A stretch of DNA of 64,000 bases from Streptomyces griseus (GTDB taxonomy: Bacteria > Actinomycetota > Actinomycetes > Streptomycetales > Streptomycetaceae): contig NZ_UAVD01000037.1 in the NCBI RefSeq assembly GCF_900460065.1, forward strand, positions 1 to 64,000, given 5' to 3'. Below the pieces are notes generated by a model that saw only the letters and a program-made list of their open reading frames with translations, did not search any database and had not been told where the DNA came from. Below, piece by piece: positions 32,131 through 41,003 of the stretch. The position numbers and the translations under genes were made by a program. How positions within the stretch are numbered: the stretch's first letter is position 1; every line of letters starts with the position of its first letter.

Positions 32131-32163
32131 GCCCGGTCCCGGCACGTACGGCCGGGACCGGGC
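32131..32163 (-). terminator. Intercistronic hairpin between the two iron-box genes
   Basis: GCCCGGTCCCGGC (32131-32143) and its exact complement at 32151-32163 form a 13-bp perfect stem with a 7-nt loop. It lies between the first gene's stop (32189) and the second gene's ATG (32104). It should terminate part of the transcripts or protect the first message from 3' decay, which would make the small protein more abundant than the anchored one. Confidence 0.7.
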
Positions 32164-32188
32164 GAGGGTCTGGTGGACTCGACTGGTG

Positions 32189-32725
32189 CTACACGAAGGT
32201 GATCGGGGCGTGGACGTCGTACTTGCGGTCGTTGGTGTCGGTGTGGTCGGCGCGGGTCACGATCGCGCACTCGACGGTGTCGCCGCAGACGTTGCCGCCG
32301 CCGAGGTCGGCCTTGACGTGTATCCGGACGCTGAAGGTGCCGCCGGCGCCGAACGGCGAGGTGTTGGGGAGGCCGCCGCCCAGGCTGGACACCCAGTGCG
32401 AGGCCCCGGTGGTGCCGGCCTGGTCCTGGCCGCCGAGACACGGCGAGGGCTTGTTGGCGCCCTGGGCCCCGTTCACCACGCACAGGCTCACGTAGACGCC
32501 CTGGCCGGTGTTGTAACCGCTGCCGGTGACGGTGATGTTGGCGCCCGCGGCGGCGGCCGTGTTCGGGCCGGAGAGCGAGAGGTTGTAGGTGGTGCCCCCG
32601 TCGGTGACCGTACGCGTTCCGGTCGCCGCGGCGGCGGGGGAGGCGAAGGTCAGGGCCAGTGCGGAGGCGGCGAACGCGGCGAGCCCCGCGCGGGCGACGG
32701 TGCGGGTGGAGGGAACAGCACTCAT
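32189..32725 (-). CDS. Secreted neocarzinostatin-like protein under iron-box control
   Basis: A 178-residue protein with a Sec signal peptide ending ASPAAAA (~residue 33). The mature part is a single domain: YNLSLSGPNTAAAAGANITVTGSGYNTGQGVYVSLC, then KPSPCLGGQD, GTFSVRIHVKADLGG, VCGDTVECAIVTRADH and a final strand YDVHAPITFV. Two close cysteine pairs (C-x13-C and C-x5-C) and an all-beta pattern resemble neocarzinostatin apoproteins. The same domain opens the anchored protein encoded next. Start ATG 32725 has AAGGTG upstream. The iron box 55 nt before the start indicates repression by DmdR/IdeR with iron. A ligand such as heme or an iron chelate is only a guess. Confidence 0.82.
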   Translation of the reverse strand: MSAVPSTRTVARAGLAAFAASALALTFASPAAAATGTRTVTDGGTTYNLSLSGPNTAAAAGANITVTGSGYNTGQGVYVSLCVVNGAQGANKPSPCLGGQDQAGTTGASHWVSSLGGGLPNTSPFGAGGTFSVRIHVKADLGGGNVCGDTVECAIVTRADHTDTNDRKYDVHAPITFV

Positions 32726-32779
32726 GAGATGAGCACCTTTCTCGGCATCGGTAACCAGAACCACGGACACCCAGTCGAC

Positions 32780-32798
32780 TTAGGTAAGGCATACCTAA
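32780..32798 (-). promoter_or_regulatory. Iron box (DmdR1/IdeR-type operator)
   Basis: TTAGGTAAGGCATACCTAA matches 16 of 19 positions of the actinobacterial iron box TTAGGTTAGGCTAACCTAA, with intact 7-bp TTAGGTA/TACCTAA arms. On the minus strand it covers the predicted -10 element, so iron-loaded DmdR/IdeR would block the promoter of the two exported proteins. Confidence 0.82.
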
Positions 32799-32821
32799 AT
32801 CGATGTCTGTTGGGTTGTCAA
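32792..32821 (-). promoter_or_regulatory. Promoter overlapped by the iron box
   Basis: A perfect TTGACA (minus strand 32821-32816) is followed after 18 nt by TAGGTA (32797-32792), inside the iron box. The predicted start is about 60 nt before the ATG at 32725. Confidence 0.55.
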
Positions 32822-32874
32822 CAAAGGCGGTGCCCACGGGGGCTGTTCACGGATGTTCTCCCCGGGCGTGACGG

Positions 32875-35454
32875 TCAGCCCGCTCCGGCCGGCGGCAGGG
32901 CCTGCTCGGTCCAGATGGTCTTCCCGGTGGGGGTGTACCGGGTGCCCCACCGCTGGACGAGCTGCGCCACGATGAAGAGTCCGCGCCCGCCCTCGTCGTC
33001 CGCCGCGCTGTGCCGCAGGTGCGGCGAGGTGTGGCCGGTGTCGGCGACCTCGCAGACCAGCGTGCGGTCCCGGATGAGGCGCAGCCCCAGTGGCCCGCCC
33101 GCGTACCGGACCGCGTTGGTGACCAGCTCGCTGACGACCAGTTGGGTCGTGAACACCAGCTCCTCCAGGCCCCAGGCCTCCAGCTGTCCGGTGGCCAGCT
33201 CGCGGGCGCGGCCCACCGACACCGCCTCGGCGGTCAGCTCCCAGTCGGCCACCCGCTCCGCGTCGAGTTCGCGGGTGCGGACCAGGAGCAGGGCGGTGTC
33301 GTCGGCGCTCGTGCCCTCGGGCACCAGCTCGGAGACCGCCCGGTCGCACAGCTCCTCCAGCGACGCCGTACGGTCGCCGAGCACCCGGCCCAGGGTGTCG
33401 AGGCCGCGTCCGATGTCGTGGTCCCGGGCCTCGACCAGGCCGTCGGTGAAGAGCGCCAGCAGACTGTCCACGGGCAGGTCGATCTCCATCGACTCGAACG
33501 GCAGCCCGCCGAGACCGAGCGGCGGCCCGGCGGGCAGGTCCGGGAACGACACCCGGCCGTCCGGTCCGACGACCGCCGGCGGCAGGTGTCCGGCGCGGGC
33601 CATGACGCAACGCCGGGAGACCGGGTCGTAGACCGCGTACAGGCAGGTCGCTCCGGTGGTCACGTCGTAGGTCTCGACCGCTCCGCCGTACGCGTCCGAC
33701 CGGTCCTCGGCCGGCTGTCCCACCAGATCGTCCAGCCGGGTCAGCAGCTCGTCGGGGGCCATGTCGAGCTGGGCGAAGGCCCGTACGGAGGTGCGGAGCC
33801 GGCCCATGGTGGCGGCCGCCCGGAGCCCGTGCCCGACCACGTCCCCCACCACCAGGCCGACCCGGGTCCCCGACAGCGGGATCACGTCGAACCAGTCCCC
33901 GCCGACGCCGGTCACGTCGTCGGCCGGCAGGTAGCGGTGGGCGGTCTCCACGGCGGACCGCGGCGGCAGGTGATGGGGCAGCAACTGCCGCTGGAGCGCG
34001 AGGGAAGCGGTGCGCTCGCGGGTGTAGCGGCGCGCGTTGTCGATGCTGACGGCGGCGCGGGCCGCCAGCTCGTCGGCCAGGGCGACCTCGCCGTTGTCGA
34101 ACGTGGTCGGCCGGTCGGGGGCGGGTGCCCGGCCCGCGGCGTCGGAGCCCGTACCCCGGTCGAAGGTGACGAGCCCCAGAACGCCGCCCCCGCCCCGCAG
34201 CGGAATGACCAGGGTGCCTTCGTCGAGCACCAGACCGCCCGAGGCCAGGCTGCGGTTCTGCGGTGATCCGGGCGGATAGGCGACCGGCGGATACGGCTCT
34301 CGCGGCTCGCCGGGGCCCCGCGCCGCCCCGGGCGGTCCGGTCCCCGGGCGGTCGTCCGTCCCCGGCGGCCCCGCCCCGGGGAGTTCGCCCGCTCCCGCCT
34401 GCCCGGGGTCCGGCAGGCCGGGATCCGGCGTACCGGACCCCGGGGCCGACCGTTCGGCCACCCGCAGCAGGGACATGTCCGCCGGGCTGCCCACCGCCGC
34501 CGTCTCGCCGGTCACCGCAGCCCGGGTGACGTCGACCCGGACGGTGGTGGCGAAGTCCACCACGGCCACCCCGGCGATCTCCTCGGCGGTGTTGGCGACG
34601 TCCAGGACCGTGCCGATGCGGCGGCCGGCCTCGACCAGGAGGGTCAGCCGCTCCTGGACCCGGTAGCGGTCGGTGATGTCGAACGCGTCCTCGCACACGC
34701 CGAGCACGTGCCCGTGGGCGTCCTCCAGCCGGTAGTAGGCGCAGGACCAGAGGTGGTACCTCCCCGGGTCGCTGGGCGGCTGTCCCCGGAAGTGCAGGTC
34801 GAGGATCGGCTCACCGGTGTCGAGGACCTGACGCATGACGCCGCTGAGCATCCGCGGGTAGCCGGGGGTCACGAAGGAGCCCGTACCGTACAGCTCGTCG
34901 GCCCGCTTGCCCCGGAACGCGGCCAGCGGCTGCCCCATCTCGCGTTCGTAGGCGGTGTTGCTCCAGCTCAGCCGCAGGTCGGTGTCGTAGATGGCCAGAC
35001 CGACGGGGGACTGGGTGGCCAGCCCCTGGAGCAGGGCGATCCGCGACTCCCAGTGCAGCAGCGACTCCACCTCGGACGCCACCAGGATCCGGTCCGGCTC
35101 GCCGGGGCCGTGGCCCTCGGCCCCGCCGGGCAGCGGACAGGTCGCCGTCGCCACCAGCAGCTCACGGCCGTCCCGGGTGCGCGCCAGGCGGATCTCGTTG
35201 CCGACGAGGGACGGCGGGCCGGGACCGGCCGTTCCGGCCGCTTCCACCGGGAGGAGACCACCGGCCGGCCGCTCCGGGAGGAACGCGGTCACGGGCCGTC
35301 CCAGGGCGTCGGAGGGGGCGTAGCCGAGCAGCTCGGCGGCGGCGGGGCTCCAGCCGATGACGGTGCTCTCGGCGTCCAGGACCATCGTGGCCGCCCTGGT
35401 GATGTCCAGGGGGCCGCGGAAATCGGCGCTCTCCGCCGTGTTCGCCGCGCTCAC
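32875..35454 (-). CDS. PAS-GAF-SpoIIE phosphatase-HATPase regulator
   Basis: An 859-residue soluble regulator with GTG start at 35454 (GGAG 8 nt upstream); an ATG at 35511 would add 19 residues. Order: PAS (~20-120), second PAS (~135-275; GLAIYDTDLRLSWSNTAYE), GAF (~275-495) split by a Pro/Gly-rich insertion (~340-400), SpoIIE PP2C (~510-710; GVGGDWFDVIPL, VVGDVVGHGL, LFTDGLVEARD, SADDTALLLV with metal-binding Asp), and HATPase (~730-850; SELVTNAVRYA, EGGRGLFIV). Such proteins dephosphorylate anti-anti-sigma factors, and the HATPase may act as an anti-sigma kinase. No sigma-factor gene is adjacent, so its target is unknown. Confidence 0.87.
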   Translation of the reverse strand: MSAANTAESADFRGPLDITRAATMVLDAESTVIGWSPAAAELLGYAPSDALGRPVTAFLPERPAGGLLPVEAAGTAGPGPPSLVGNEIRLARTRDGRELLVATATCPLPGGAEGHGPGEPDRILVASEVESLLHWESRIALLQGLATQSPVGLAIYDTDLRLSWSNTAYEREMGQPLAAFRGKRADELYGTGSFVTPGYPRMLSGVMRQVLDTGEPILDLHFRGQPPSDPGRYHLWSCAYYRLEDAHGHVLGVCEDAFDITDRYRVQERLTLLVEAGRRIGTVLDVANTAEEIAGVAVVDFATTVRVDVTRAAVTGETAAVGSPADMSLLRVAERSAPGSGTPDPGLPDPGQAGAGELPGAGPPGTDDRPGTGPPGAARGPGEPREPYPPVAYPPGSPQNRSLASGGLVLDEGTLVIPLRGGGGVLGLVTFDRGTGSDAAGRAPAPDRPTTFDNGEVALADELAARAAVSIDNARRYTRERTASLALQRQLLPHHLPPRSAVETAHRYLPADDVTGVGGDWFDVIPLSGTRVGLVVGDVVGHGLRAAATMGRLRTSVRAFAQLDMAPDELLTRLDDLVGQPAEDRSDAYGGAVETYDVTTGATCLYAVYDPVSRRCVMARAGHLPPAVVGPDGRVSFPDLPAGPPLGLGGLPFESMEIDLPVDSLLALFTDGLVEARDHDIGRGLDTLGRVLGDRTASLEELCDRAVSELVPEGTSADDTALLLVRTRELDAERVADWELTAEAVSVGRARELATGQLEAWGLEELVFTTQLVVSELVTNAVRYAGGPLGLRLIRDRTLVCEVADTGHTSPHLRHSAADDEGGRGLFIVAQLVQRWGTRYTPTGKTIWTEQALPPAGAG

Positions 35455-35550
35455 GGCGCGGCTCCGGCCCGGTTCATTACCCTCAGAATCCGCCCTGCCC
35501 GGGGCCGGCACAACCGCGGTGCTCCGGGCGCCGGCCGGTGGGCGCCGGGC

Positions 35551-36180
35551 TCAGCGCACCCCGTCGGTCCGGAACTGCACGCTGATGCGCGGCCCGACGG
35601 CCCGGGCGGTCTTGGGGATCGCGTGCTCCCAGGTGCGCTGGCAACTGCCGCCCATGACGATCAGGTCGCCGTGTCCGAGCGGTCGGCGGACCGGGGCGGG
35701 GCCCGGGCGGCGCGGCCGGAGCGCGAGGTGCCGGGGGGCTCCCAGCGAGAGGATCGCGACCATCGTGTCCTCGGTGCTCGCCCGGCCGATGGTGTCCCCG
35801 TGCCAGGCGACCCCGTCGCGGCCGTCCCGGTAGAAGCACAGTCCCGCCGTGGTGAAGGGCTCGCCCAGCTCGGCCGCGTAGTGCGTGCCCAGTGCGGTGC
35901 GGGCGGCCTCCAGGGCCGGGTGCGGCAGGGGGGCGCGGCGGCCGAAGAAGGCCAGCAGCCGGGGGACCGCCACCACGCGCTCGTACATCACGCGCTGCTC
36001 GGCCCGCCAGTCGACCTCGCGGACCAGCGTCTCGAACAGGGTGTCCGCGCCCCGGAGCCACTGCGGCAGCACGTCGATCCAGGCGCCGTGGCCGAGATCG
36101 GTACGCCGCAGTCCGCTCAGGGGGCCGGTGCCGACCTCGGCCTCCTGGTCGAAAAGCGAGCTTTGCAGGTGTACGGACAT
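35551..36180 (-). CDS. alkB: AlkB-like 2-oxoglutarate/Fe(II) DNA-repair dioxygenase
   Basis: A 209-residue AlkB-family enzyme that removes alkyl groups from DNA or RNA bases by oxidation. The metal ligands are WHGD (HxD) and TWEHAIPK (second His), and GPRISVQFR carries the R-x5-R 2-oxoglutarate site. The substrate loop lies in the N-terminal half (MYERVVAVPRLLAFFG). The ATG has GAGGAGAG immediately upstream. A palindrome resembling a LexA box lies in its promoter, consistent with damage-inducible expression. Confidence 0.9.
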   Translation of the reverse strand: MSVHLQSSLFDQEAEVGTGPLSGLRRTDLGHGAWIDVLPQWLRGADTLFETLVREVDWRAEQRVMYERVVAVPRLLAFFGRRAPLPHPALEAARTALGTHYAAELGEPFTTAGLCFYRDGRDGVAWHGDTIGRASTEDTMVAILSLGAPRHLALRPRRPGPAPVRRPLGHGDLIVMGGSCQRTWEHAIPKTARAVGPRISVQFRTDGVR

Positions 36181-36194
36181 GAGGAGAGCGTATC

Positions 36195-36220
36195 GCTATT
36201 CGAGCATGTGTGCGAATAGC
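36195..36220 (-). promoter_or_regulatory. Palindrome with LexA-like core in the alkB promoter
   Basis: GCTATTCG (36195-36202) and CGAATAGC (36213-36220) form a perfect 8-bp dyad. Its core CGAGCATGTGTGCG (36201-36214) differs from the actinobacterial SOS consensus CGAAC-N4-GTTCG at two positions, one in each arm. It overlaps the end of the upstream gene and lies 15-40 nt before the alkB ATG. Confidence 0.5.
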
Positions 36221-37797
36221 TAGCGAGTCACGGAGGCGGGTCCGTCCTTGATCAGATCGGCGCACTTCTCGCCGATCATCATCGTCGTGATGCACGGATT
36301 GACCGCGGGAAGGAACGGCATGACCGACGCGTCGGCCACCCGCAGCCCGGTGACGCCCTTCACCCGCAGCTCGGGGTCGAGCGGCGAGTCCGGGTCCTCC
36401 GCCGGACCCATCCGTACGGTTCCGGCCGGGTGGTAGACGGTGTTGTGCGTCTCGCGGATGTAGTCGAACAGCTCCGCGTCCGTGGTCGCCCCGGGCCCCG
36501 GGGCCAGCTCGGTCCCCGCCCACGCGGCCATCTCCGGCTGCGCCACGATCTCCCGTGCCAGCCGCAGCCCGTACGTCATCACCCGTACGTCGTGCTCGTC
36601 GGTGAAGTAGCGCGGATCGACCCGGGGCTTGTCCCGGAAGTCCCGGGTCCGCAGCCGCACCGTGCCCCGCGACCGGGCCCGGGTGACGTTCGGGGTCAGG
36701 CAGAACGCGTTGTCGGAGGTGGGGTAGCCGCGCCGGTAGGTGTTCAGGTCGAACGGCACCGAGCCGTAGTGGAACATCAGGTCCGGCCGGTCGAGCCCCG
36801 GCTCGGTGTCCGCGAAGATCCCGATCTCCCACCACTGGGTGGACGTGGTCACCATGGGCTGCTTCGCCTCCCACATGACCACCCCCTCCGGGTGGTCCTG
36901 GAGGTGGGAGCCGACGCCGGGGGAGTCCACCCGCACGTCCACCCCGGTCTCCCGCAGATGCCCGGCCGGACCGATCCCCGACAGCATCAGCAGCTTCGGG
37001 GAGTCGATCGCCCCGCAGCAGACGATCACCTCGCGCCGCGCGTGCACCGTCCCGCTGTGCACGGTGTCGGGCTCCAGGTACTCCACCCCCGTGCACCGCG
37101 CGCCGTCGAACAGCAGCCGCTTCGCCTGGAGCCCGGTCCGTACCTCCAGGTGGGGCCGCTTCCCCAGCACCGGGTGCAGATACGACACCGAGGCCGAGGA
37201 ACGGGTGCCGTCCTCCCGGGCGTTGATCTGGAACCAGTGCGCGCCCCGGATCACGGTGGAGCCCGTGTTGAACGGGACGGTGGGGATGCCCGCCGTCGCG
37301 CAGGCCGCCAGCAGGGCCGTACCGCAGGGGTCGCGGGGCGGCACCGTCCGGATGGTGACCGGGCCGGAGCGGCCGTGGTGGTCGCCGGGCGCGTCGTTGG
37401 CCTCCAGCCGCCGGTAGAGCGGATAGCAGTCCGCCGCGCTCCACCCCGTGCAGCCGAGCGCCGCCCACGCGTCGAGGTCCTCGGCCGGGGCCCAGAAGGC
37501 GATGCAGGAGTTGTGCGAGGAGCAGCCGCCGAGCACCTTGGCGCGGGCGTGCCGCAGGAAGCTGTTGCCCCGCTCCTGCGGCTCCACCGGGTAGTCCCAG
37601 TCGTAACCGGACTCCAGCAGCGCCATCCACCTCTCCAGCCGCAGGACGCTGTCGTCCCCGACGTCCGAGGGGCCCGCCTCCAGTACGCAGACCGTGACGG
37701 CGGGGTCCTCGGTGAGCCGGGCGGCGATGACCGCACCGGCCGTACCGCCGCCGACCACGACGTAGTCGAACGTGGGTACGGAGCTCTCTTCGGGCAT
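36220..37797 (-). CDS. betA: GMC-family choline dehydrogenase/oxidase
   Basis: A 525-residue flavoprotein. The N-terminal FAD loop is VVVGGGTAGAVIAARL, followed by KVLGGCSSHNSCIAFW (GMC signature 1) and GAIDSPKLLMLSGIGP (signature 2). HPAGTVRMG and VNPCITTMMIGEKCADLI at the C-terminus hold the His-Asn catalytic pair. The enzyme would oxidise choline to betaine aldehyde. This role is supported by its place behind the aldehyde dehydrogenase and permease. ATG at 37797 has GGAGA with 6 nt spacing. Other GMC substrates cannot be excluded. Confidence 0.87.
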   Translation of the reverse strand: MPEESSVPTFDYVVVGGGTAGAVIAARLTEDPAVTVCVLEAGPSDVGDDSVLRLERWMALLESGYDWDYPVEPQERGNSFLRHARAKVLGGCSSHNSCIAFWAPAEDLDAWAALGCTGWSAADCYPLYRRLEANDAPGDHHGRSGPVTIRTVPPRDPCGTALLAACATAGIPTVPFNTGSTVIRGAHWFQINAREDGTRSSASVSYLHPVLGKRPHLEVRTGLQAKRLLFDGARCTGVEYLEPDTVHSGTVHARREVIVCCGAIDSPKLLMLSGIGPAGHLRETGVDVRVDSPGVGSHLQDHPEGVVMWEAKQPMVTTSTQWWEIGIFADTEPGLDRPDLMFHYGSVPFDLNTYRRGYPTSDNAFCLTPNVTRARSRGTVRLRTRDFRDKPRVDPRYFTDEHDVRVMTYGLRLAREIVAQPEMAAWAGTELAPGPGATTDAELFDYIRETHNTVYHPAGTVRMGPAEDPDSPLDPELRVKGVTGLRVADASVMPFLPAVNPCITTMMIGEKCADLIKDGPASVTR

Positions 37798-37856
37798 CGG
37801 GGTCTCCAGGGTTCGGGCGCGGACGGGGCTCCGGGCGGCCGGCGGGTCTTGGGGGT

Positions 37857-39440
37857 TCAGCCGGCCGGCGGGGCGGCGGTGGGGTCGTCCTGGGCCTCGA
37901 CGCGGTGCTCGGCGAGCACACCGGTGCGGTGCCGCTGCACGAACCAGTAGTAGGCGAAGCCGCCGAGCGCGACGACGCCGATGAACAGGAACGCGCCCCA
38001 GCGCAGATACCAGTGCTGCGGGCCGGTCGCGTTGTACACCTCGGCGCGCGGCCAGGCCAGGTTGAGCGACATGGCCGTGCCCCAGAGCACGGCGGCGATG
38101 TTGACGGGCAGCCCCCAGCGGCCCAGCGAGAACGCGTCCCCGCCGCACGGCTGCCGGTCGCCGCGCAGCCGGCGCAGCAGCATCGGCACGGTGACCAGCA
38201 GATACGCCAGGTAGATCATGATGATCGCGATGCTGGTGATCACCGAGAAGATCTGCGGCTGGTTGATGTTGACCACCAGGATGACGACCCCCACCACCCC
38301 GATCAGCACGGCGGGCGCCACGGGCGTCCCGAAGCGGGGGCTGACCCTGGCCAGCTTCGATCCGGCGGGCAGGTTGTTGTCCCGCGCCATGGCGAACATC
38401 AGCCGGATCCCGGCGGCCTGCACGGCCAGCACGCACACCGTGATCGCGACGACCACCGCCCAGAGGAAGATCTCCCCGACCGTGTCGCCGAGCGTCGCCG
38501 GCACCACGTACTGGAGTCCGCCGGTGGAGAGCTCCTCGGCCTTGAGGTCCGGCACCGCGAGCAGCGCGAACAGCAGGATGAACGCACCGATCAGGAACGA
38601 CGCGATCAGCGCCCGCAGAACGGCGCGGGGCGCGTTGCGGGCCGGATCGTGCGACTCCTCGCCCAGCGAGGACGCGGTGTCGAAGCCGTACATCACGTAG
38701 GCGGAGGCCAGCGACGCGGTGAGGAACGCGCCGAAGTAGCCCAGCGGCCGGCCGCTGCCCAGCCCGTACGTCTCCGTCAGCGCGGTGCCGGGGCCCCGGG
38801 TGATGTGCGCGCCCAGGAAGATGATCAGGGCGAGGGCGGCGATCAGCTCGATGAAGACACCCGCGGAGTTGATCCGGGCCATCAGCCTGACGCCGAACGC
38901 GTTGACCAGGGTGGAGAACAGGATCAGCACACTGCCCAGCAGGACGGCGTTGGCCGCCTGGTCGTTCCGGCCGCTCCCGTCGCCCACGAACTGGAACCAC
39001 GCGTCGATCTGCGGCAGCGTGATCTGGTAGGCCAGCGCCACCGCCGACAGGGTCACCATGGTGGCCGTCATCATCATCCAGCCGCCGAGCCAGCCGACGT
39101 GCGGACCGCCCATCTTCTTGGCCCAGTTGTAGATCGAACCGGCCACCGGATAGCGGGCCGCCAGCTCGCAGAAGCACAGGGCCACCATCAACTGACCGCA
39201 GAAGACCATCGGCCAGGACCACCAGTAGGCCGGACCGCCGAAGGCGACCCCGAAGTAGAACAGCTGGAAGGTGCCGGTCAGGATCGAGATGTAGCTGATC
39301 CCGGCGGCGAACGTGTGGAAGTCGCCGAGCGTGCGGCGGAGTCCGGGCCGGTAGCCCAGCTCGCCGAGCGCCCTGTCGTCGGCGCTGCCGGGGGCGGCCC
39401 CGGCAGCCCGGTTCCGTACCGGACCGCTGTCCGGACTCAC
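37857..39440 (-). CDS. APC-superfamily amino acid/choline-type permease
   Basis: A 527-residue membrane protein with 12 helices. Motifs include FHTFAAGISYISILTGTF near the N-terminus, the substrate-helix region FCELAARYPVAGSIYNWAKK, YGFDTASSLGEESHDPARNAPRA and ARDNNLPAGSKLARVSP. It belongs to the GABA permease/bacterial APC group. The GTG start overlaps the aldehyde dehydrogenase stop (GTGA), so the two are coupled. It may import choline, betaine or a related amine for the operon; this is inferred from context. Confidence 0.87.
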   Translation of the reverse strand: MSPDSGPVRNRAAGAAPGSADDRALGELGYRPGLRRTLGDFHTFAAGISYISILTGTFQLFYFGVAFGGPAYWWSWPMVFCGQLMVALCFCELAARYPVAGSIYNWAKKMGGPHVGWLGGWMMMTATMVTLSAVALAYQITLPQIDAWFQFVGDGSGRNDQAANAVLLGSVLILFSTLVNAFGVRLMARINSAGVFIELIAALALIIFLGAHITRGPGTALTETYGLGSGRPLGYFGAFLTASLASAYVMYGFDTASSLGEESHDPARNAPRAVLRALIASFLIGAFILLFALLAVPDLKAEELSTGGLQYVVPATLGDTVGEIFLWAVVVAITVCVLAVQAAGIRLMFAMARDNNLPAGSKLARVSPRFGTPVAPAVLIGVVGVVILVVNINQPQIFSVITSIAIIMIYLAYLLVTVPMLLRRLRGDRQPCGGDAFSLGRWGLPVNIAAVLWGTAMSLNLAWPRAEVYNATGPQHWYLRWGAFLFIGVVALGGFAYYWFVQRHRTGVLAEHRVEAQDDPTAAPPAG

Positions 39441-40906
39441 TCGAACCACCGTTGCGGAACCGCCGCGACCTTGCGCCAGACGTGCTTGGCCTCCTGGTAC
39501 TCGGCCAGCCCGGCGGGCCCCAGCTCGCGGCCGAAGCCGGACTGCTTCATCCCGCCCCACTCCGCCTGCGGTACGTAGGGGTGGAAGTCGTTGATCCACA
39601 CGGTGCCCACCCGCAGCCGTGCGGCCACCCGGTGGGCGAGCCCGTCGTCCCGCGTCCACACGGCCGCCGCCAGCCCGTACACGGTGTCGTTGGCCAGCCG
39701 GACCGCGTCGTCCTCGTCCCGGAACCGCTCCACCGTGAGCACCGGCCCGAACGACTCCTCCCGCACCACCGCCATCGAGGTCGCGCACTCGTCCAGCACC
39801 GTGGGCGGGTAGTAGAAGCCGTCCGCCAGCGCCGGATCGTCCGGCCGCGCCCCGCCGCAGCGCAGCACCGCGCCCTCGGCGATGCCCTCGGCCACGTACG
39901 CCTCGACCTTGTCGCGGTGCGCGGCGGAGATCAGCGGGCCGCTGCGCGCGTCCTCGTCGAACGGGCCGCCGAGCCGGATCCGGCGGGCCCGCGCCACCAG
40001 CTCGTCGGTGAACCGGTCGTGCAACTCGTCCTGGACGAGGAGCCGCGCCCCGGCGGAGCAGACCTGCCCCGCGTGCAGGAACACCGCCATCAGGGCGTGG
40101 TCGACGGCGGTGTCGAAGTCGGCGTCGGCGAAGACGATGTTGGGATTCTTGCCGCCCAGCTCCAGGGCGACCTTCTTCACGGTGGCCGCCGCGGCGGCCA
40201 TGACGCGCCGCCCGGTGGCGAGCCCTCCGGTGAACGACACCAGGTCCACGCGCGGATCCTCGGTCAGCGGCGCGCCCACCACCGCCCCCGCCCCGAGCAC
40301 CAGATTGGCCACCCCGTCCGGCAGCCCGGCCTCGGTCAGCAGCCGCATGAGCAGGACGGCCGTGTGCGGGGTCAGCTCGCTCGGCTTGAGCACGAACGTG
40401 TTGCCCGCCGCGAGCGCCGGAGCGACCTTCCAGGCGGTCTGGAGCAGCGGATAGTTCCACGGCGTGATGAGCGCGCACACCCCCACGGGCTCGTGCACCA
40501 CCCGGCTGTCGACGCCCGCGAGCCCGGTGTCGACGACCCGGTCGGCGCCCCCGGCGGCGGCGAGGTTGCCGAAGTACCGGAAGCAGTTCGCGATGTCGGC
40601 CATGTCGGAGGCGCTCTCGACCAGCCGCTTGCCGGTGTCCAGCGACTCGGCCCGCGCCAGGACGGCCCTGTCCCGCTCCAGCAGCTCCGCCACCCGCAGC
40701 AGCAGCCGCCCCCGCTCGGCGGCCGGCGTCCCCGGCCACGTCCCCCGGTCGAAGGCCCGCCGGGCCGCGGCGACGGCCGCGTCGGCGTCCCGGACCCCGC
40801 CCTCGTCGACCTCCGCCACCAGCGTGCCGTCGGCGGGACAGCGGATCTCCCGCCTCCGCCCCTCGGCGGCGCCGGTCCACCGGCCATCGATGAACAGCTC
40901 CGGCAT
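39437..40906 (-). CDS. betB: Betaine-aldehyde-type NAD(P)+ aldehyde dehydrogenase
   Basis: A 489-residue ALDH. NAD(P)-binding Rossmann elements include TPWNYPLLQTAWKVAPALA and FVLKPSELTP; the catalytic Glu is in ALELGGKNP and the Cys in HAGQVCSAGARLLV. The C-terminus has YGLAAAVWTRD and GGMKQSGFGRELGPAGL. It converts betaine aldehyde, or a related amino-aldehyde, to the acid. The ATG at 40906 has a near-perfect AGGAGG. It is the first gene of a three-gene operon with a permease and a GMC oxidase. Confidence 0.9.
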   Translation of the reverse strand: MPELFIDGRWTGAAEGRRREIRCPADGTLVAEVDEGGVRDADAAVAAARRAFDRGTWPGTPAAERGRLLLRVAELLERDRAVLARAESLDTGKRLVESASDMADIANCFRYFGNLAAAGGADRVVDTGLAGVDSRVVHEPVGVCALITPWNYPLLQTAWKVAPALAAGNTFVLKPSELTPHTAVLLMRLLTEAGLPDGVANLVLGAGAVVGAPLTEDPRVDLVSFTGGLATGRRVMAAAAATVKKVALELGGKNPNIVFADADFDTAVDHALMAVFLHAGQVCSAGARLLVQDELHDRFTDELVARARRIRLGGPFDEDARSGPLISAAHRDKVEAYVAEGIAEGAVLRCGGARPDDPALADGFYYPPTVLDECATSMAVVREESFGPVLTVERFRDEDDAVRLANDTVYGLAAAVWTRDDGLAHRVAARLRVGTVWINDFHPYVPQAEWGGMKQSGFGRELGPAGLAEYQEAKHVWRKVAAVPQRWFE

Positions 40907-41003
40907 GGCTCCTCCTGTACGGGGGTGGCAGCGGCGCCCCGCCGGCTGCGGGCTTCCGCGACGACCGGCTCCCCGGGTGACGGCATCAGCACAGACGCTA
41001 GGG

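Noticed and set aside
36220..39222. A single 1000-residue frame covering the GMC oxidase and part of the permease
   Set aside because: The first half of this frame has no domain and lies in the wrong frame of the permease gene. The GMC enzyme starts at 37797 with a proper ribosome binding site.
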